Positions 63,501 through 64,000 of a stretch of DNA of 64,000 bases are shown here, in pieces (within the stretch, counting starts at the first letter, position 1; each line of letters begins with the position of its first letter). Position numbers and translations under genes: made by a program. The notes under the pieces are model-generated. The model was given only the letters and a program-made list of their open reading frames with translations, did not search any database and was not told where the DNA came from. This DNA comes from an uncultured Roseovarius sp. (GTDB lineage Bacteria > Pseudomonadota > Alphaproteobacteria > Rhodobacterales > Rhodobacteraceae). The stretch covers positions 868,001 through 932,000 of the forward strand of contig CANMBU010000001.1 in NCBI GenBank assembly GCA_947496175.1, in the 5' to 3' direction.

Positions 63501-64000
63501 GTCATGTCGAACCGGGTCATCCACATGGATGCCTACGAGGTCGTCGCAGGCGACAACCTGATCCCACTGACGGTAACAGACGACTGGGGTGCCGGAGCCT
63601 ATGTGACGGCGCAAGTCATTCGACCTATGGATGTAGCTTCCGGCCAAAATCCCGCGCGCACCCTTGGCCTGTCCTACGCAAAAATTGACCCCGGTGAAAA
63701 GCAGTTGAGCGTGAGCATTGCCGCACCAGATGTGACCGTGCCACGTCAAACTTTACCGGTCAGTGTGCAAGTCGATGGCATACCAGAAGGTGAAACCGCC
63801 TACATGACGCTGGCAGCGGTGGACCTAGGCATCTTGAACCTGACAGGTTTCGAAAGCCCTGATCCATCAGCACACTATTTCGGTCAGCGCCGCCTTGGTG
63901 TGGAAATCCGCGATCTGTATGGACGTTTGATCGACGGAATGAACGGAGTGCAAGGGCAAGTGCGGTCCGGGGGGGATGCCGGGGCGCAAATAGACCTTCA
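60564..64000 (+). CDS. Bacterial alpha-2-macroglobulin, 5' part (runs off the window)
   Basis: The frame opens at the ATG at 60564 (GAAGGAGGG upstream) and stays open for 1145 codons to the window end. A Sec signal (LRHFACLLLIAFTATSVSA) is followed by a PAN/apple-like domain (about 35-75, EACRTACFANQNCKAYTFN and CFPKS) and then macroglobulin-type repeats: FVRLPDAGLVVQADTQQI, APPIDLFATTDRGAYRAGET, VWTGEGLV, RDLYGRLIDGMNGVQ. It resembles large YfhM/YfaS-like A2Ms. The thioester and C-terminal domains are beyond the window. It would trap proteases in the periplasm. Confidence 0.88.
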   Translation, partial: MLRHFACLLLIAFTATSVSAQSPVPEKRQVVTQDMDFFGSDLEPLFDTTVEACRTACFANQNCKAYTFNTRANSCFPKSALTETQAYEGAVSAEILQTDSRFLNQAQERANDLSFLSQNDLQRARQLALDIGARHPGGQWDTPTMVQAAQDRVAQKDYLNAMRWMGAAVAQSDQSDQWVEYARLSRLIETQNANDKRRYAQQALEASTNAYLRGLRDAERANALLQMADALEVLGRGRDMVPALRLAETIQPREDVVTALEAAVAKYGFRIVQHRSDHESAVPRVCAEFSDRLVKAGVDYTPFVRLPDAGLVVQADTQQICISGVEHGERYRITFRAGLPAASGETLTRDVEIAQYVRDRSPSVGFAGRAYVLPKSADAALPIETVNLVEVDLVLRRVSDRNLLRAIQDNYFGRPLSAYEDAQFSSNVAEEVWTGEGLVQNELNQTMTTRLPLGDVLAEQAPGVYALTARVPGANTYEDPGATQWFVLTDLGLTTLKGTDGLHVFVRQLSDAAAVDGVKVTLLSRANRVLGESQTNAEGHTLFAPGLARGTGGAEPAMVIVEQGEEDMAFLSLTDPAFDLSDRGVEGRPAAPPIDLFATTDRGAYRAGETIHVTALARDGNATAIPDLPLTAILKRPDGVEYARKVSNQSQSGGHVFAFPVSATVPRGTWTIDLLTDPTATPVANQTVLVEDFLPERIDFDLSLAETPIKPGDTAPLSVEARYLFGAPGAGLKAEGSVTLSALQSLDAYPGYTFGRHDEWVSPQTTFLEGGTTDSNGALTLNVTMPEASQDDRPYEARFAISLKEGSGRPVERRLTKSLAPSGPMIGIRPSFEGVVPENSSAEFQIIGIGPDLAQSQMDVTWTLNRVETRYQWYQAFGNWNWEPITTREQVTSGTATLGDEPLDVSGPVKWGRYELIVERTDGAYVASSSELYAGWYAPADASSTPDTLELSLDREDYRPGDTANLRLVPRYAGTALVTVMSNRVIHMDAYEVVAGDNLIPLTVTDDWGAGAYVTAQVIRPMDVASGQNPARTLGLSYAKIDPGEKQLSVSIAAPDVTVPRQTLPVSVQVDGIPEGETAYMTLAAVDLGILNLTGFESPDPSAHYFGQRRLGVEIRDLYGRLIDGMNGVQGQVRSGGDAGAQIDL

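Overview
The window reads as chromosome from a marine Rhodobacteraceae (Roseobacter-clade alphaproteobacterium). The indications are a high-GC, densely packed layout, protein families typical of the group (DUF1523, an Xsc-Pta-SoeABC sulfonate module, GTA-type spike genes), CtrA-type promoter boxes and a 16S anti-Shine-Dalgarno match of the alphaproteobacterial type. No tRNA, rRNA, CRISPR array, IS element or complete prophage was seen.

Left part (1-20 kb): the end of a DUF4159/glutamine-amidotransferase-like membrane operon; glycolate oxidase glcDEF behind a GntR-like palindrome; two tandem secreted trypsin-like proteases; an Hsp20 gene with a sigma-32-type promoter; an ECF sigma factor translationally coupled to a membrane-anchored VWA protein; then assorted catabolic enzymes (PEP-mutase family, succinate-semialdehyde dehydrogenase, alpha/beta hydrolase, P1 peptidase, a decayed creatinase, a Tat-exported cyclase-family hydrolase) and a DUF1523 protein.

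Middle (18-30.5 kb): a coherent minus-strand sulfonate dissimilation unit, tauR-xsc-pta-soeABC. Xsc turns sulfoacetaldehyde and phosphate into acetyl phosphate and sulfite, Pta makes acetyl-CoA, and SoeABC oxidises the sulfite at the inner membrane. An ArsR-type regulator, two ABM/NIPSNAP proteins and pncB follow.

30.5-49.6 kb: a large cell-surface polysaccharide locus. It has a Wza-like exporter, YjbF and YjbH, an initiating sugar transferase, three glycosyltransferases, a sulfotransferase, Wzy, an acyltransferase, Wzx, a GumK-like enzyme, a Wzc-type tyrosine autokinase and a polysaccharide deacetylase. A two-gene module resembling the head-spike genes (ghsA/ghsB) of the Rhodobacter gene transfer agent sits inside it. 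CtrA-like boxes (TTAA-N7-TTAA) occur at four promoter regions of the locus, which suggests that a capsule receptor and the GTA spike that binds it are genetically linked and jointly controlled.

49.6-51.3 kb: an AT-rich two-gene island on the minus strand, encoding an ImmA/IrrE-type metalloprotease translationally coupled to a divergent class III nucleotide-cyclase-like protein. This is the best candidate in the window for an undescribed (possibly defence) system. Next to it lie arfB, an 11-bp tandem repeat also found 42 kb away, and a tiny 18-codon gene whose ribosome-binding site is complementary to about 15 nt of the 16S rRNA 3' end, with its own promoter and terminator.

Right part (52-64 kb): mepA, an MFS permease, a thioesterase, YggT, RecQ, YaaA, a hybrid histidine kinase with two receivers, and the 5' part of a bacterial alpha-2-macroglobulin that runs off the window.
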